From Rugalucina vietnamica (Eukaryota; Mollusca; Bivalvia; Lucinida; Lucinidae), in assembly GCA_964017185.1 (NCBI GenBank), contig OZ024870.1:56236312-56300311 (forward strand): a stretch of 64,000 nucleotides of DNA, given 5' to 3'. Shown here piece after piece: positions 22,716-37,700 of the stretch. The number at the start of each line of letters is the position of its first letter. Position 1 is the stretch's first letter. The position numbers and the translations under genes are program-made. The notes under the pieces are model-generated. The model saw only the letters and a program-made list of their open reading frames with translations. It did no database searches and had not been told where the DNA came from.

Positions 22716-25700
22716 GTAAATGGGAAGAACGAGTAGAAGTAGACATAACAGATGATATAGATGATTCTCTCTTAGAAAAGCCCTCTTTGGTCACTTATGC
22801 TGCCGTCACTTGGCCTCTGAAGCGTCAACTAATCCATTTTCCAAATATTTTTAATTTACTTTTAGGTCAATTGGTTCGACCACTTATTGGTGGAAAAAGG
22901 AGGTATGAATTATGTACATGTACATTATGATAACAATTTAAATGCCCATGCAATATAGATATTTTTCATCTGTAAAGATTGAAAATTCCATTAGAAAAAA
23001 AAAAGATATTTATAATATTTTGCTCAAAACATAGAGTGTGGGTACGCTTTTGAATTGCCTTTCTGAGAGGGTTCTAGTGAGTACCCACAACCTATGAATA
23101 AAACTTTAGGTATACCCCTGTAACCCCCAATTTTACCATATAAAATGGGGTTAAAGGGGATATACTTTTCATGGACTTTTTTCTTGATGTATATAAATGT
23201 TGTGCTTTTTTATTTGAATCAGTGAAGGTGATTTACTCATTTGAAGAGTATTATCTTTTTTCACAAGAAACAAAATAACTATGAAGAAAATATGGCATAT
23301 GAGCCGCCTCATGGGATGACCAACGATCTGGATCAGCTTCGCAGTAATTGCGAAGCTGATCAGCGCCTTTGTTTTCGCTACATGAATAAAACAATTCCTC
23401 TATGTTCTAAATCCAAACTTTCCAGCCTCTAGCCATCTTCTGTGCTTGTACAGCTCGGTTTGTGTCAGACCTGTTTGGAAGCCACATTGTTGGTTCTTTC
23501 ACGATGTAGCCTATATTTGAAGTCCTTCACTACAAATAGAAGTAAAAGAAGTGGTTATGTTGCTTCATATGGCACTTGGTCCAACACCACAGAAGCTGGC
23601 TAGGGACTGGTTTTGAAATTTTTGATGTAGAAGATTGTAAGACATTTTTCTGTGTTGCAAAAGCAAAGGCACTTGTCGGTTCTGCAGTTAATGCGCAGCT
23701 GATTTGCACTATTATTATTATTATTATAGTTATTTTTATATGAATAATGCTAGTTTATAATATGCTAGGATTTCAAAATCCTATATTAGTTATATTTTTT
23801 GTATAAATAATGCTAATGCATAATAAGCCAGGATTTCTGAATCCTATATTTTTGTATTACAGTATAAAGTGTGTGGTTGATGAAGGAGATATTCATTATG
23901 TCAGAGATGTTGGCATTCTGTTGCAGCTGCTGCATATTCAGGTATGTATGGGTTTTCTGTCTTCATGATACTATCATTTTCACAGGGTCAAATTAGTCTT
24001 TTCTTGGCTGGTTGAACTTATTGTAATTGTATAACATATGAGCCGCCTTGTGGGAAAACCAACAATGTGGTTTTCGAACAGGTCCAACACAAACCGGCCT
24101 GTACAAGCACAGAAAAGAGCTAGAAGCTTGAAATTTCGGATTTAAGTAGAAGAGGAATTGTACTATCCGAGTTACCGCGAAGCTGATCTGCGCCTTTGTT
24201 TTTGCCTATGCTGATTGTTGGTTTTCCCATGAGGCGGCTCATATGTACATTATGAAAACATGCCCATGTAATGTACAGAGATTTTCAAAGTTGTAAAAAA
24301 ATGAAATTTTTTTTTCAGCAGAAAAATGTTGATACTTTTCTTATTTTTATATAAAACATAGATTGTGGATACACGTAAGAACCACCTCTAACCAGTACCC
24401 ACAATCTGTGTTTTTGGAACAAAAATAAGAAAAATAGATATACCCCTTAATACTTCAGTTTTACTATATAAAAATGCGTCTCAAGGGGGTACATATGTCA
24501 TGGACATTGATCCTGATGACATGCAAACACTTGCTGTTGACTGATACATGTAAAATAAAAGAGCAGTGAGCATATTAATGAGAAATGAGAAAGGGATGGG
24601 CCTATTGGGCCATACCCGTGTCCCTTGATGAGTAGATTGAAAGCTGTAAAGTACATACATGTATAAAATGTTTAACAGCAGACATAAGGCCAGTTACACT
24701 AACCCTTGCTAAAAAGTCATAATAATGAATCATAGGTCTTGTGCATTACCATCTTTGACAACAGACAGTTATAGCCTATCATGTTTTGTGGTTGAAGACA
24801 GAGATACAGGGCTACACAATGGCGCAAATAGAGAAGCTGAGCAGTAAATATAAAGGAAAAATAGTGTATATATCACTTATACCATATTTAGCTAATTATA
24901 AACATTTGTTTGACAGATCTTAATTTGAGTCGCATTGTGAGAAAACCGGATTTTAGCCTGTGCAAAAACAAAGGCGCAGATCAGCTTTACAGTCAATGCG
25001 AAGCTGATCAGCGCCTTTGTTTTTGCTACACGGATAGTAGTATTCCTCATCAGTCATCTACTTATATTCAAAATTTTAAGATTCTAGCTTTCTTCTGTGA
25101 CTGCACAGACTTTTATGTGTCGGACCTGGTTGGAAATCCCGAAGACCAGTTTTCTTGTGTCACGGCTCATTTTATGTGATCTATGTAATTACAGCACCCT
25201 GCTGGACAGTATCTGGTGAGGGTTGTTCAATCTTTTGTCAAACAGCACCACACAGGAGCTGCTTTACTTCTCTTCTGGCTCAGAAGTTTTGTTAGGGTTG
25301 CTGTGTCCCTCATAGAGCAGGTTAGTTCCACCCTGTATAACAGTGATGCTACCAAATATTTTACAGCACAGATTGATGCAACATCACACAACACATGACA
25401 AAATAATGTGTGGTGATAAAAAGCTGGATCAGTTTGGCTGCAACCTACAGCAAGGCAAGAAGCTTCATTACGAAAACTTGCCCATGCATTATACAGAGAT
25501 TTTTTCAGCTGTAAAATTGATATTTTTAATAATCCTTTTGTTCAAAACATTAGAATCGCCCGCTGAGGCGGTTCTTACGCGTACCCACAATTTATGTTTT
25601 GGACCAAAAAATAAAAAATAAAATTGCATACCCCTGTATAACCCGGTTTTCATTTTTCCTGATGTTTATCTGTAGGTTGTTGCCCAATTGATCTGGCTTC

Positions 25701-28700
25701 CAATCACCACACTCCATTATGTCACATGTCTAATGTTGGATCAATTTGCCATTACGAAAAGTTGTCCATGCAATATACAGCGATTTGTTTGGTTGTAAAA
25801 ACTTAAAATTTCATTTGAAAGTTTTTGATATTTTTTAATTGTTTGTTCAAAACATTGATTGTGGGTACACGGTAGAACTGCCTTGGTGAGGCGGTTCTAA
25901 CGAGTACCCACAATCTATATTTTGGATCAAAAAACAAGGAAAATAGTTATACCCCTGTAAACCCAAGTTTTACTATATAAAATTGGGGTTCGAGGGGGTA
26001 TACTTTTCATGTACATGTTTTCCTGATGCACTGTAAGAATCAAAGGTAAATAGTGTGTGTTTACTACTAGGATTTAGTGATCATTTTAACAAAGATGACA
26101 TTTATGATTCCTTGCACTTGCTACTGATTCATGTCCAAAAGTCTTAATCTGTAAGTTGTTTTTCAGCATTTGTATACAATTCTGCCATATTTGTTTAGGA
26201 GATAAAATCCCTTTGTTCTTAAAATTTTGTCAAGACATTAGAAGGAAATAGATCATGTTATAAATAAGGGGTCTTTTATCACTCACTTCTAGAAAAAATC
26301 GGCTTGGGAGTATGCTGTTACTTGTTGGCAGGAATCATTTTGAAAAGTTAAATAAAAGGGTTACCCTTCAATGAAAATGGGTGCATTGTGTTGATTTAAT
26401 AGGACAGGACAGTCAAAGGCATTGGTTTGGATTAACATTTTTGGTCATTTCAGGGATTAGAGAGGAAGGATGTTGACAGGTTGATGCACTTGGCCTTTGA
26501 AGAGTGCATACAACACACAAGAACCATCACCATTGACTTACACAGTAATGAGAACCAAAGTTTGCTGGGTGAAAATTTGAAGAAAAATCAAAGACATTTA
26601 GGGTCAAACAAATCTAAAGTTGAAAGAAAGCAAGAAAGTAAAAAGAAAGGGAAGAGAAAAGAAGAAATTTCAAAGAGATCACAAACAGTGTGCAAAGATA
26701 GCAGAAGACAATACATTAATACAAATGACACAAAGACAAAGAAACATGAAAATAGTCAGAGTAGTCCTCTGAGTACTAACCATGCTAAGTTAATAGTAGA
26801 ATGTAATCTAAATAACATTGAAACTGAATCACAAGATGTAAATGCAGGTGATGACCAATTGCAAAAGAAACCTAGGTTTACTCCAAAAGAACAATCAAAT
26901 TGTCCAAGAAAAGGAAAATTAAAATCAATTCTAAAGATGGAAACGGATCTTCAAACTGAGAAAATAAGAAACCAAGAAGCTAAAGATGTTAGAGATGAAG
27001 ATATTCCAGTGATTCATCTGGAGATGAAGAATATGGGAAATGATAATGAACCAGATATTAATGATGAAACAGACTGGTTCTTTGATACAACTGAAATAGT
27101 TGGAAGTGGTAATGAAATGCAGAAACATGAACATCCAAGCGATGAGAGTGAGAGTCAAGATAGACTTAACATGGAGAATCTTAGACAGAAGTGGGACTCA
27201 GAGTTGTTAGATGATATCAAAGACCTCAAGGAAGGGATTGAAAGTGATCTTAAAATAGTTAATGAGAGGAGGAAAAGATTGAATGAAAAACTAGCAAAGT
27301 ACATTAAAATAGAATCATCTGTTGCTAATGATGATGAGTTTGATGATTGTTTCGAAGGTCTAGAAAGAGATGGTGCTAGTGAACTAAAGGAAAGTAAACA
27401 GGAAAATGAGACATACTTACAAAGTAAGTCTCAAGTTGCTGCTAATTTTACCAATGCATCACATGTTCAGAATGATATTCAGATTGCTTCACAGAAGAGT
27501 AATGTTGCTCCTAGAAACAGTAAGAATGTTGAGGAAATAAAGTCAGAAATTAATTTTCCTGGAATTGGAAATAAAGATTCAGAGCACAGTCTGATTTCAA
27601 AACCAGGTACCACTGACCAAATTGGTACTGAAAATATTAAAGGAAATGCCCAGTTCCATAGAAGACACTTGAATGTAGTTGAATGTGGAATGAGTAAAGG
27701 GGTTGGTTCATGTGGTATAGAGTCCAATATGCAAGAGAAAATTGATGCCAAGGATAAGATCTTGTATAAAACATCAAACCTGGCCTCAGTGAAAGCAGAA
27801 AATGTGGTTTGTCATGAAAGCAAGTCTAGTGATAGCAAGGAGAGGACACTCCACGGAAAGACAAGTTTACACAAGATTGACAGTTTGTTAATGGGTTTAG
27901 GTGTGACTGACAAGAAAATAGGCACACATATACAGATAAACAAAACCAGTAGGTATTTAAATGATACTGAGGCTGACAAGGAAGATATGGATGTTTCCTT
28001 TACAATGAAAGTTAATGTTGGTGATTCTATTGCTCATTCAGAACCAAGAAATACTGGTAATCTAAAGAAAGTTGCACTGAAGGAAGACAGAATAAAAATT
28101 GAGGACAATGATAAAGCTCAGACATCTGTGATAGAAAAACATGACAAAACCCAGGTAGATGGGTGGTTGATTGAGCTCATCAGAGGTTCGTGTCCAGAGG
28201 CAGAATCAGGAATTGCTGAAGTTATTTACAAAGTTATCAACAAGCATCATAGAAATGGTGGTGGTCCTAGTCAATATCAAAGGTAAAGCCCCTATCTCAC
28301 TGGAATGCGACAACCTGAGACTAGTTCGCGAATAGTTCGCGACTATTTCGTGACAAAGATTGACAATATAAACACAACTTTCACGTTGCAGTCTCATTGA
28401 ATAGAAATTCATGCGACAAATTCGTGAATTTCGGTCTAATTTTGAAAATATAGCTCGCGACTGTCGCGAATGTAGCTTATTTTCATTTTAATTCGTACGA
28501 CAGTCGCGCGACTTTCTTGCGAGTGTTGCCAATCGCAATCAATGAATCACTTAGTTTTATTTTTTCGCCAGATAGTCACGAGGTTTTCGCATGTTTTCTC
28601 AAGACTGTTGCGCGGCCATCGTGCGACACTCGCACAACATTCGTACGAGAGTCGCGAAAATTTCGCATTGTAAATTCGCCAAAATTTCGCGTCGACAGGT

Positions 28701-31700
28701 TTGCGACACTTGCATGAACATCCCGCGACCATCGCTCGACAGTCTTGCAAAATATTTTGGCGAAAAAATTCGCATAAAATTTTTAAACATGTTTTAAACC
28801 TTCGCGACCAGTTTGCGACGAGTTCGCGACACATGAAAATTCTCATGACACTCGCACGAACGTCGTGCGAAAGTCCGCAACAAAATTCGCAAAACAGTCG
28901 CGAGAAATTCCCATGCCAGTGAGATACTAGCTTAATGTATTTGAAATCAAGGATCTTTGGCACTCAGATTAGAATGGATAAAACTGATTTATGACTGCTG
29001 TGTTCCTTTCCAAAATATAAAGATGTTCATGTTGTACAAGAAATTCCATAGCAATGAAAGAATTAGTCAAATTTTGTTATCTGAATGTGCAGTTTGTATC
29101 TTGTATCTTAACAGCTCTAAGTAATTATATAGAACATGTGTTGCATGAGCCATCTGAATGCATATTTATTATGTTCATGTACAAAGTATTCCATTCTTTA
29201 TGAGTTGTGTAATTTAGATTAGCTTTTTGTTTTCCAGAGAAAAGTATGTAGATTTTAGTGACATGTTGATACAGTTGTACAGTGTAACTGAGGTGTTACC
29301 AAGGCAACCAGAGCTTGTTGATGGGGTGATCATAAAAATATCAACAGACATTATGCAATGTATTCAACAGTTTGGAGGCTGTTCATATAAAATGGTGGTA
29401 AGTTGTTGATTGAAGTTTAGGAAATTCAATACTGCACTTTCTGACATCTAGCATCATTAGGATGAAACCAGCTTCATTTCTCTAGCATGCTTCTACAGTG
29501 GGCAGTGGCATGTGTTGTAAGGATAAATTTTCATCTGACATTTTTAGCTCACCTGAGCCAACACCTGAGCCGAAGGCTCACAAGGTGAGCTTATAGTATG
29601 GTAGTCGAGCTGGCGTCCGTGGGTGCGTCCGTTCGTGTGTTCACACTTTCAATCTTGAATATCTCTTAGACAACAAGGCCAATCGCAATCAAATTTTATC
29701 TGAAGCATTATTGAGGAGGGGGGAAGGTTGCATTAGGTTTTGGGCCAGGTTGGATCAGAACTCTGGTTTCCATGGCAACAGATAGCTCACATTGAGTTAT
29801 AATGGGGAAAATGTTGCGGCCACTCTAGCAACTTCATTTTTCGTTGGATCTTCTTCATTCTTGGGAATAACAAGGACAACCATAACATCTCGGATGAGTT
29901 TGAATTTCGGCTAGGTTTGACCTCAGATTGTGGAGTTAGCTGCCCTTGAGCGTCTGGAAAAATCCCCATAGACTTATAATAGGAAAAATGTTGTGGCCAC
30001 TCTAGCGCCATTATTTTTCAGTGGATCTTCTTCATTCTTGCAGATAACAAGGACAACTATAATATCTCAGATGGGTTCTAATGTCAGCTAGATCCGACCT
30101 CTGACTGTGGAGTTAGCTGCCCTTTAGTCTTTGAAAAATCAATATTTTGTATTGTGGCCACTATAGCGCCTTCAATTTTGATTCTTAGAAGAAACAAGGA
30201 TAACCATAACATCTTGGATGAGTTCGAATTTGAGCCAGATTTGACCCTGGACTGCGTGAGTTAGCTGCCCTTGAATGTTTGAAAAATCAATTTGTAGTGT
30301 TGTGGCCACTCCAGCATCTTCAATTTTGATCAGATCTTCAAAAAACAACAACAACACAACCCCACCCCCCCCCACCCCCCCCCCCCAAAAAAAAAAAACA
30401 AAAAAAAAAACCACTTTGTCCAGTGACTGTACTTGTTGACTCTCAGGTGAGGGATTGTTGCCCTTGGGCTACTTGTTCTATTTTGACATTTGGCTTAGAT
30501 ATTTTTTTTGCATTGTAAAGGAAAGGTTTTCATAATGGGACACTTAAACTGAGTTTTACTTGTACATGTTCATAATTTTTTTTAAATGTATTCAATTCTT
30601 TAGAAACATTACTGATTCCAGCTCGTTAATGGAGACCTACAGCCAAATTACCACCACAAAGGCTACAAGAAAGTTCCTAACTCTACAACTGTGGGAGGGA
30701 TGGAGCTTATGGCCGGTCATGTGACACAGACTGACCAATGGTTAATAGATGTCAGAGCTGTCCTTAAGGAGGTAAGTAAGATTTTGCAGCATTATTTTGA
30801 CTCTCAGTAGATGTACATGTACAATGTTTGGAAATATTCGAAAATCTTTGTTTCTTGTAAAGAATTGGATTAGACTTGGTGATTGCTTTGATTCAGAAAA
30901 ATGAGATAATCTGCTTGTTCAGAAGTATTTATAAAGCACTACATCACACAAACATGTCAGTGTAAAGTATACCCCCTTGAACCTCACTTATTCTATCGTA
31001 TTATCTTATTTTTGCTTTGAAACATAGATTGTGTGTACTTGTTACAACCACCTCACAATCAATGCTTTGATAAAAAATATTAAAAAAAATATAACATTTT
31101 TTTTTTCCAATGAAATTTTCAATTTTTACAGCTGAAAAATATCTGTTCATCAACTGTCATTGCTACATGTATTTTCCAGTATAATAAAAAGTGTTATGAC
31201 CACACATTTATTAACTTTTGCGGGAATACGTAACGTCATTGACAACGTCAACAACAACAATTTTATGTCCACTTTGAAGGCGATAAAATCCTATTTTCAG
31301 AATCATATGATAAAACAAATCTTTCACTCGTGGTCATTTCATATAAAATTTATTAAACTCGCCAAAGACTCATTTAATAAATTTCATATGAAATGACCAT
31401 GAATGTAAGATCTTCTATATCGCATGGGCATATTTTTGTAATACATGCACTTTGAATATTCATTAGTGCTAAGGTTGGATGTACAATACTAAGTCACTGT
31501 TCTGCTATTTTCAGTTTTCTGTGAACCTCATCCTTGTCAGAGGTCCAGTCTGTGAGCAGATGAAGCTACTATGTCAACAGGAAGGTATTGTTGCTATGGA
31601 GACAGTACCCTATAAAACCATGGAGATCCTTGCTGAAACCTGCAAGGCTGATATGGTCACATATATCACACTGGTATCAGAGGTGTGTTTAAAAATTCTG

Positions 31701-34700
31701 ATATTGTAGATTTTTAGCTTACCTGAGCCGAAGGCTCACAGGTGAGCTTATAGGATAGGCAGGCATCCGTCGTCCGTCGTCGTCCGTCCGTCGTCCGTCC
31801 ACAATTTCAAAGAAGAATATTTCTGAAGCTAGTTGGCCGATCTTGATCAAATTTAATGTGAACCATAATTGGGTTGGGGGATTGATGGCATTAGGTTTTG
31901 GAGCAGATTGTATCAAAATTGTGGTTTCCATGGCAACAGATAGGTTCCATAAACTTACAATGGGAAAAACTAAAAAAATCTTCTTCTCTGAAACCACTAG
32001 GCCCACAGCTTTGATATTTGGTATGTAGCAATGGCTAATGGTCCCCTACATAAATGGTGCCATTCATGCCCCTGGGGTCAAATTTGGCCACGCCCCGGGG
32101 GGTCGATAGTCTCATTAGACATACTATGGGAAAAAAATTAAAAAATCTTCTTCTCTGAAACCACAAGGCCCACAGCTTTAATATTTTGTATGTGGCAATG
32201 GCTAATGGTCCTCTACATAAATTGTGCCAGCCATGCCCCTGGGGTCAAATTTGGCCACGCCCCGGGGGTGGATAGTTTCCATAGACTTACAATTGGAAAA
32301 ACTAAAAAAAATCTTCTTCTCTGAAACCACTAGGCCCACAGCTTTGATATTTTGTATGTAGCAATGGTTAATGGTCCTCTACATAAATTGTGCCATTCAT
32401 GCCCCTGGGGTCAAATTTGGCCACGCCCCAGGGGTTGATAGTCTCCATAGACTTACTATGGGAAAAAATTAAAAAATCTTCTTCTCTGAAACCACAGGGC
32501 CCACAGCTTTGATATTTTATATGTGGCAATGGCTAATGGTCCTCTACATAAATTGTGCCAATCATGCCCCTGGGGTCAAATTTGGCCACGCCCCGGGGGT
32601 CGATAGTCTCCATAGACCTACAATAGGAAAAAACTAAAAAAATCTTCTTCTCTGAAACCACTAGGCCAACAGCTTTGATATTTGGTATGTAGCAATGGCT
32701 AATGGTCCTCTACATAAATTGTGCCATTCATGCCCCTGGGGTCAAATTTGGCCACGCCCCGGGGGTTGATAGTCTCCATAGACTTACTATGGGAAAAAAA
32801 TTAAAAAATCTTCTTCTCTGAAACCACAGGGCCCACAGCTTTGATATTTTGTATGTGGCAATGGCTAATGGTCCTCTACATAAATTGTGCCAATCATGTC
32901 CCCGGGGTCAAAATTGGCCACGCCCCGGTGGTCGATAGTCTCCATAGACCTACAATAGGAAAAACTAAAAAAATCTTCTTCTCTGAAACCACTAGGCCCA
33001 CAGCTTTGTTATTTGGTATGTAGCAATGGCTAATGGTCCTCTACATAAATTGTGCCATTCATGCCCCTGGGGTCAAATTTGGCCAGGCCCCGGAGGTTGA
33101 TAGTCTCAATAGACTTGCTATAGGAAAAAAATTCAAAAATCTTCTTCTCTGAAACCACAGGGCACACAGCTTTGATATTTTGTATGTGGCAATGGCTAAT
33201 GGTCCTCTACATAAATTGTGCCAGCCATGCCCCTGGGGTCAAATTTGGCCACGCCCCGGGGGTAGATAGTCTCCATAGACTTACAATGGGAAAAAACTAA
33301 AAAAATCTTCTTCTCTGAAACCAAAAGGCCCAGAGCTTCTATATTTTGTATGTAGCAATGTTTGGTAGTCCCCATTATAAATTGTGCCAGTCATGCCCCT
33401 GGGTCAAATTTGGCCATGCCCCGGGGGTCAATAGTGTCCATGCATAGACTTTCATTGGTCGATTCTCAATTGATTTAAATCTCATGAGCTTACAATGTGA
33501 TAATCTCTCAGGTGAGCTACAGGACCAATGGTCCTCTAGTTTCTTTTTGTTCCATATGTTATAATAAAGGCTCAGATCATGTATGCAGATAGCATACAGC
33601 TGGTCTGTACCTTTTTTGTATAACCAGTTTAGTACATTTCCTCTTCAACAGTACTGTTGTTTGCAACTTAGATGGTACAATCCCCCAACTGCTTTTATCC
33701 AAAGTTTCAAGACCCTAGCCACATCTTTTGTAGAGCTACATAGCTTTTGTATCAAACCTGATCTAAAACTAGGAAAACTGGTATATTGCAAAATGGATAG
33801 GCAAGCATGCATTTTACATTTATTAAACTTTTTTTACTTTCTTAGTTTGGCAAGATTAATTTTCTTAGTGTAATTGAATGTTAAAGTCTTGGCACACCAT
33901 CATTATTCATCAGGAGGATTAGTAATTGACTTTCATAGATTTTGGCTGTGTTTATAAATGGGATTTCAGATTGTTTGCATTTAAAATGTAATCTTTTGCT
34001 TTTCAGAATAACATTGGTGAGAATATCACCATGTCACCATGGAAACCTGACTGGATGGACCAGAGTGAGGCTAGTCAACAGGAAGTTATCTTAAGAGTTC
34101 CTGGGCAACAGTTACAGGTAAAATCATATAATTCACTGACTCGGACATTTTGTGTCAACTCAGCATGAGCTACCCATTGTTGTCATTATGAAAACTTTCC
34201 CTTGCTATATACAAAGATATTTTTCAAATATTGAAAATTTAATTTTAACATTTTGTCTCAAAACATATATTGTGGGTACATGTTAGAACCGCCTCGTGAT
34301 GCGGTTCTAACAAGTACCCACAATGTATGTTTTGGATCAAAAATAAGAAAATTAGGTATACCCCTGCAAACTCCAGTTTTATTATATAAAAATGGGGTTT
34401 AAGGGGGTAAACATATTTTGGTGGAGATATTTTCCTGATGTGCAGGTTGATTTTTGACTTATTGTTTAATACTGCTTAGGGAATCTAGACTTGTATGATT
34501 TCTTTATTCCACATTTCAAGTAGTAAGTCTGTCACATAGTGGTTACACTACCGGCCTTGTAAAACAGAGTTTGAATCCAGGTTTGTTCTCCAGTCATAAA
34601 TCAATGCCTGAATCTCAATATAATCTTAGTTGTAAGTTAGCTGTAATCAACATTAAAAACCATGCCAACTTTCTGTTTAGTTTAGTCTGCGTCGAGACAA

Positions 34701-37700
34701 AAAAGGTCATATAGTGCATACTTTTTTTGTAACATGTAGAACATTTTCAATTAAAATAAAATTTCTGCCTTTCTTTGTCTCTGGTAAGAAGATCTGTTGA
34801 GGTCTTACTTGGGTGTAACATTTACACATTTTCTCAATATCAAAAACGGAATCATAGTTGAAAAAGTAAAATTCAAATCCTTTTGCAGACTGTAGTATTC
34901 CAAGAGTTGACCAATCAACTGGCTTCTTTGAAAGAGCAGGAATTCTGGGAATGTTTTCACCTTGTGACATCATCACTCAAGTCTGGTCAGGTTCTACCTG
35001 GGGCAGGGCAGACTGAGACCAGCTGTATGGAGTTCTGCTGGAGAAGAGCAGGTAATTGATGCTCATTGCTGGTACTTATTTTGAGCCACATCAAACAGAG
35101 AAAATCTGTTTTGAGGGGTTTCTGACCAGGTCTGACACAATTTGGATTGTACAAGCACAGAAGAGTCACCTGTATTCAGGTTTTTGGCCTGCTTAGTCAC
35201 AAGTTAGAAAGTACAGACATGGACAATGGCTAAAGGCTTGAATTTAAGAAGCATAGGATCTGCATGATGCTTCATTTTATCTTTACTCTTCTAACCCTTC
35301 ACAGATGTGCAATGTTTGGTGGATAATGCAATATGAACCACTGCATAAGAAAACCAACAAAATGCTTGTGCGAAAACAAAGGCGCTGATCAGCTTCACGG
35401 TTACACCGCAAAGCTGATCAGCGCCTTTGTTTTCGCTACACGGAAAGTACAATTCCTCTGCTTTCTAAATCCAAAATTTCCAGCCTCTAACCATCTTCTG
35501 TGACTGTACAGTCTGTTTTTTGTCGGATCTGGTCGGAACCCAAGTTGTTGGTTTTCTCATGCACAGGCTCCTTTCTCCTCTATCTGTTCACAGGTGTGTA
35601 AGATTTACCTGATTTAAACATATTTAAAGCAAAACAGTATTAAGCTATGTAACCTGTTATCTGTAATACACTAGAACTCTGTGAGTGATATTGTTAACTT
35701 CCAAATAGAGTTATTGCTCCTGGTCTGCTGTTGCAGGTACTTCTTCTCAAATATGCAATCTTTAAAGCACTTTGAATCAACTGGACAGCTATTTAGGACA
35801 GCTGTCATTGCCTGTTTACATAGCAGTGTTACAACAACAACAACAACAACAAAAAAATAACACTGTTTTTGCATACACAAATATCAGCTGGAAGATATCC
35901 CATAGGGCTGATCAGCACATCTTATAACATGTAAATACATTTAAGCTAAGATGAAAAGTAACACCCTTGTGCACATAGAGTTCACTAGTAAGTGCACTAA
36001 TCACCATCAAATGAGCCGCCGTGTGGGAAAACCAACAATCTGTATAGGCGAAAACAAAGAAGCAGATCAGCTTCGCGGTAACCGTGAAGCTGATCAGCGC
36101 CTTTGTTTTTGCTATATGGATAGTACAATTCCTCTTCTACTTAAATCCAAAATTTCAAGCATCTAGCTCTTTTCTGTGCTTGTACAGGCCGGTTTTCCCA
36201 CGAGACGGCTCAAATATTGCAAGTAAAGTGCACTTTGTCGTGCACACCAAGTGCACTTACTGTTGCCTTTCATCGTGGCAGTACTGTAGTTCTGTTCCGT
36301 CCCTCGGTTTCCTGATACCTGAATGTTAGAATGTTGGCTTCTATCAAATCTAATTCTCGTTGCTGGTGTTCGTGTTTTTAGCTCACCTGAGCCGAAGGCT
36401 CACAGGAGAGCTTATAGTATACCCATGCTCTGGCATCCGTCCGTCGTCCACAACTTCAAAGATCTTCTCCTCTGAAACCAAAGCCAAACTTCATGTGGAG
36501 CATCCTTAGGAAGGGGGAACGAAAGTTTATATAAATGGTCCAGGTCACATGACCAAGATGGCTGCCATGGCTATAAATAGCAAAAACCTTTAAAAATCTT
36601 CTTCTCCAGAACCAGTGGGCAGATTTCCACGAAACTTGGTATGTAGCATCGGGGATGTAGGCCCATCATAGTTTATATAAATCATGACCCTAGGATGACC
36701 TTGACCTATTTTACGGCAAGGTCAACTTAGGTCGCCAATGCATTTGAATGGGAAAAAATGGTAAAATGCTATTTAATGGGTAAAACTTACTGGGAATAGG
36801 CAAATGGACAGAAGATTAATGTTAGTGGAAAATTTTAGCCCCTGGGGGGTTGTCTGTCCCTGCCCGGGGCTATATACATGTATATTTCCATAATAATGAA
36901 TCATCTTCTCCCCTAAAACCGCTTGGCCAATCAAAGCCAAACTTCATATGGAGCATCCTTGGGAAGGGGGAAAGAAAGTTTATATAAATGGTCAAGGTCA
37001 CATGACCAAGATGGCTGCCATGGCTATAAATAGAAAAAAACCTTTAAAAATCTTCTTCTCCAAAACCAGAAGGCCAATGATTTTGAAACTTGGTGTGAAG
37101 CATCAGTGACTGGAGCTCTACAAAGTTTATATAAATCATGACCCTGGGATGACCTTGACCTATTTTATGGCAAGGTCAACATTGGTCGCTCATGCATTTG
37201 AATGGGGAAAAGTGTTTAAATGTCATTTGTAGGGAAAAACTTGCAGGAAATGGGCAAATGGACTTAAGACTGATAATTCTAAACAAATTTGGACCCCAGG
37301 GGTCTGTCCGCCCCCACCCAGGGGCAATATACATGTAGATTACAGTGATATTCAAAGATCCTTCTCTGAAACTGCTTGGCCAATCAAAGCCAAACTTTAT
37401 GAGGAGCATTGTTAGGAAGTGGGAATGAAAGTGTATATAAAATGGTCAAGGTCATATGACCAAGATGGCCGCCATGGCTATAAATACCAAAAACCTCCAA
37501 AATTCCTCTTCTTTAGAACCAGAGGGCCTATAATTTTGAAACTTGGCATGAAGCATCAGGCAATAGAGCTCTACTAAGTTTATATAAATCATGACCCTGA
37601 GGTCCTTTTTTTACGGCAAGATCAACTTAGGTTGCCCACGCATTTGAATGGGGAAAATTGTTACAATGTCATTTCAAGGGCAAAACTTGCAGTAAAGAAT

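Noticed and set aside
24910..25179. Small ORFs repeated along the window with a NKGADQL-like core
   Set aside because: Each coincides with the palindrome of a family A MITE on either strand; the similarity is of DNA origin.
28547..28963. 138-codon reverse-strand ORF and overlapping forward ORFs
   Set aside because: They are translations of the TCGCGA array in several frames at once, with no protein-like composition or splice context.
31960..33420. CRISPR-like array
   Set aside because: Units are contiguous ~166-bp minisatellite copies without unique spacers, in an animal genome.
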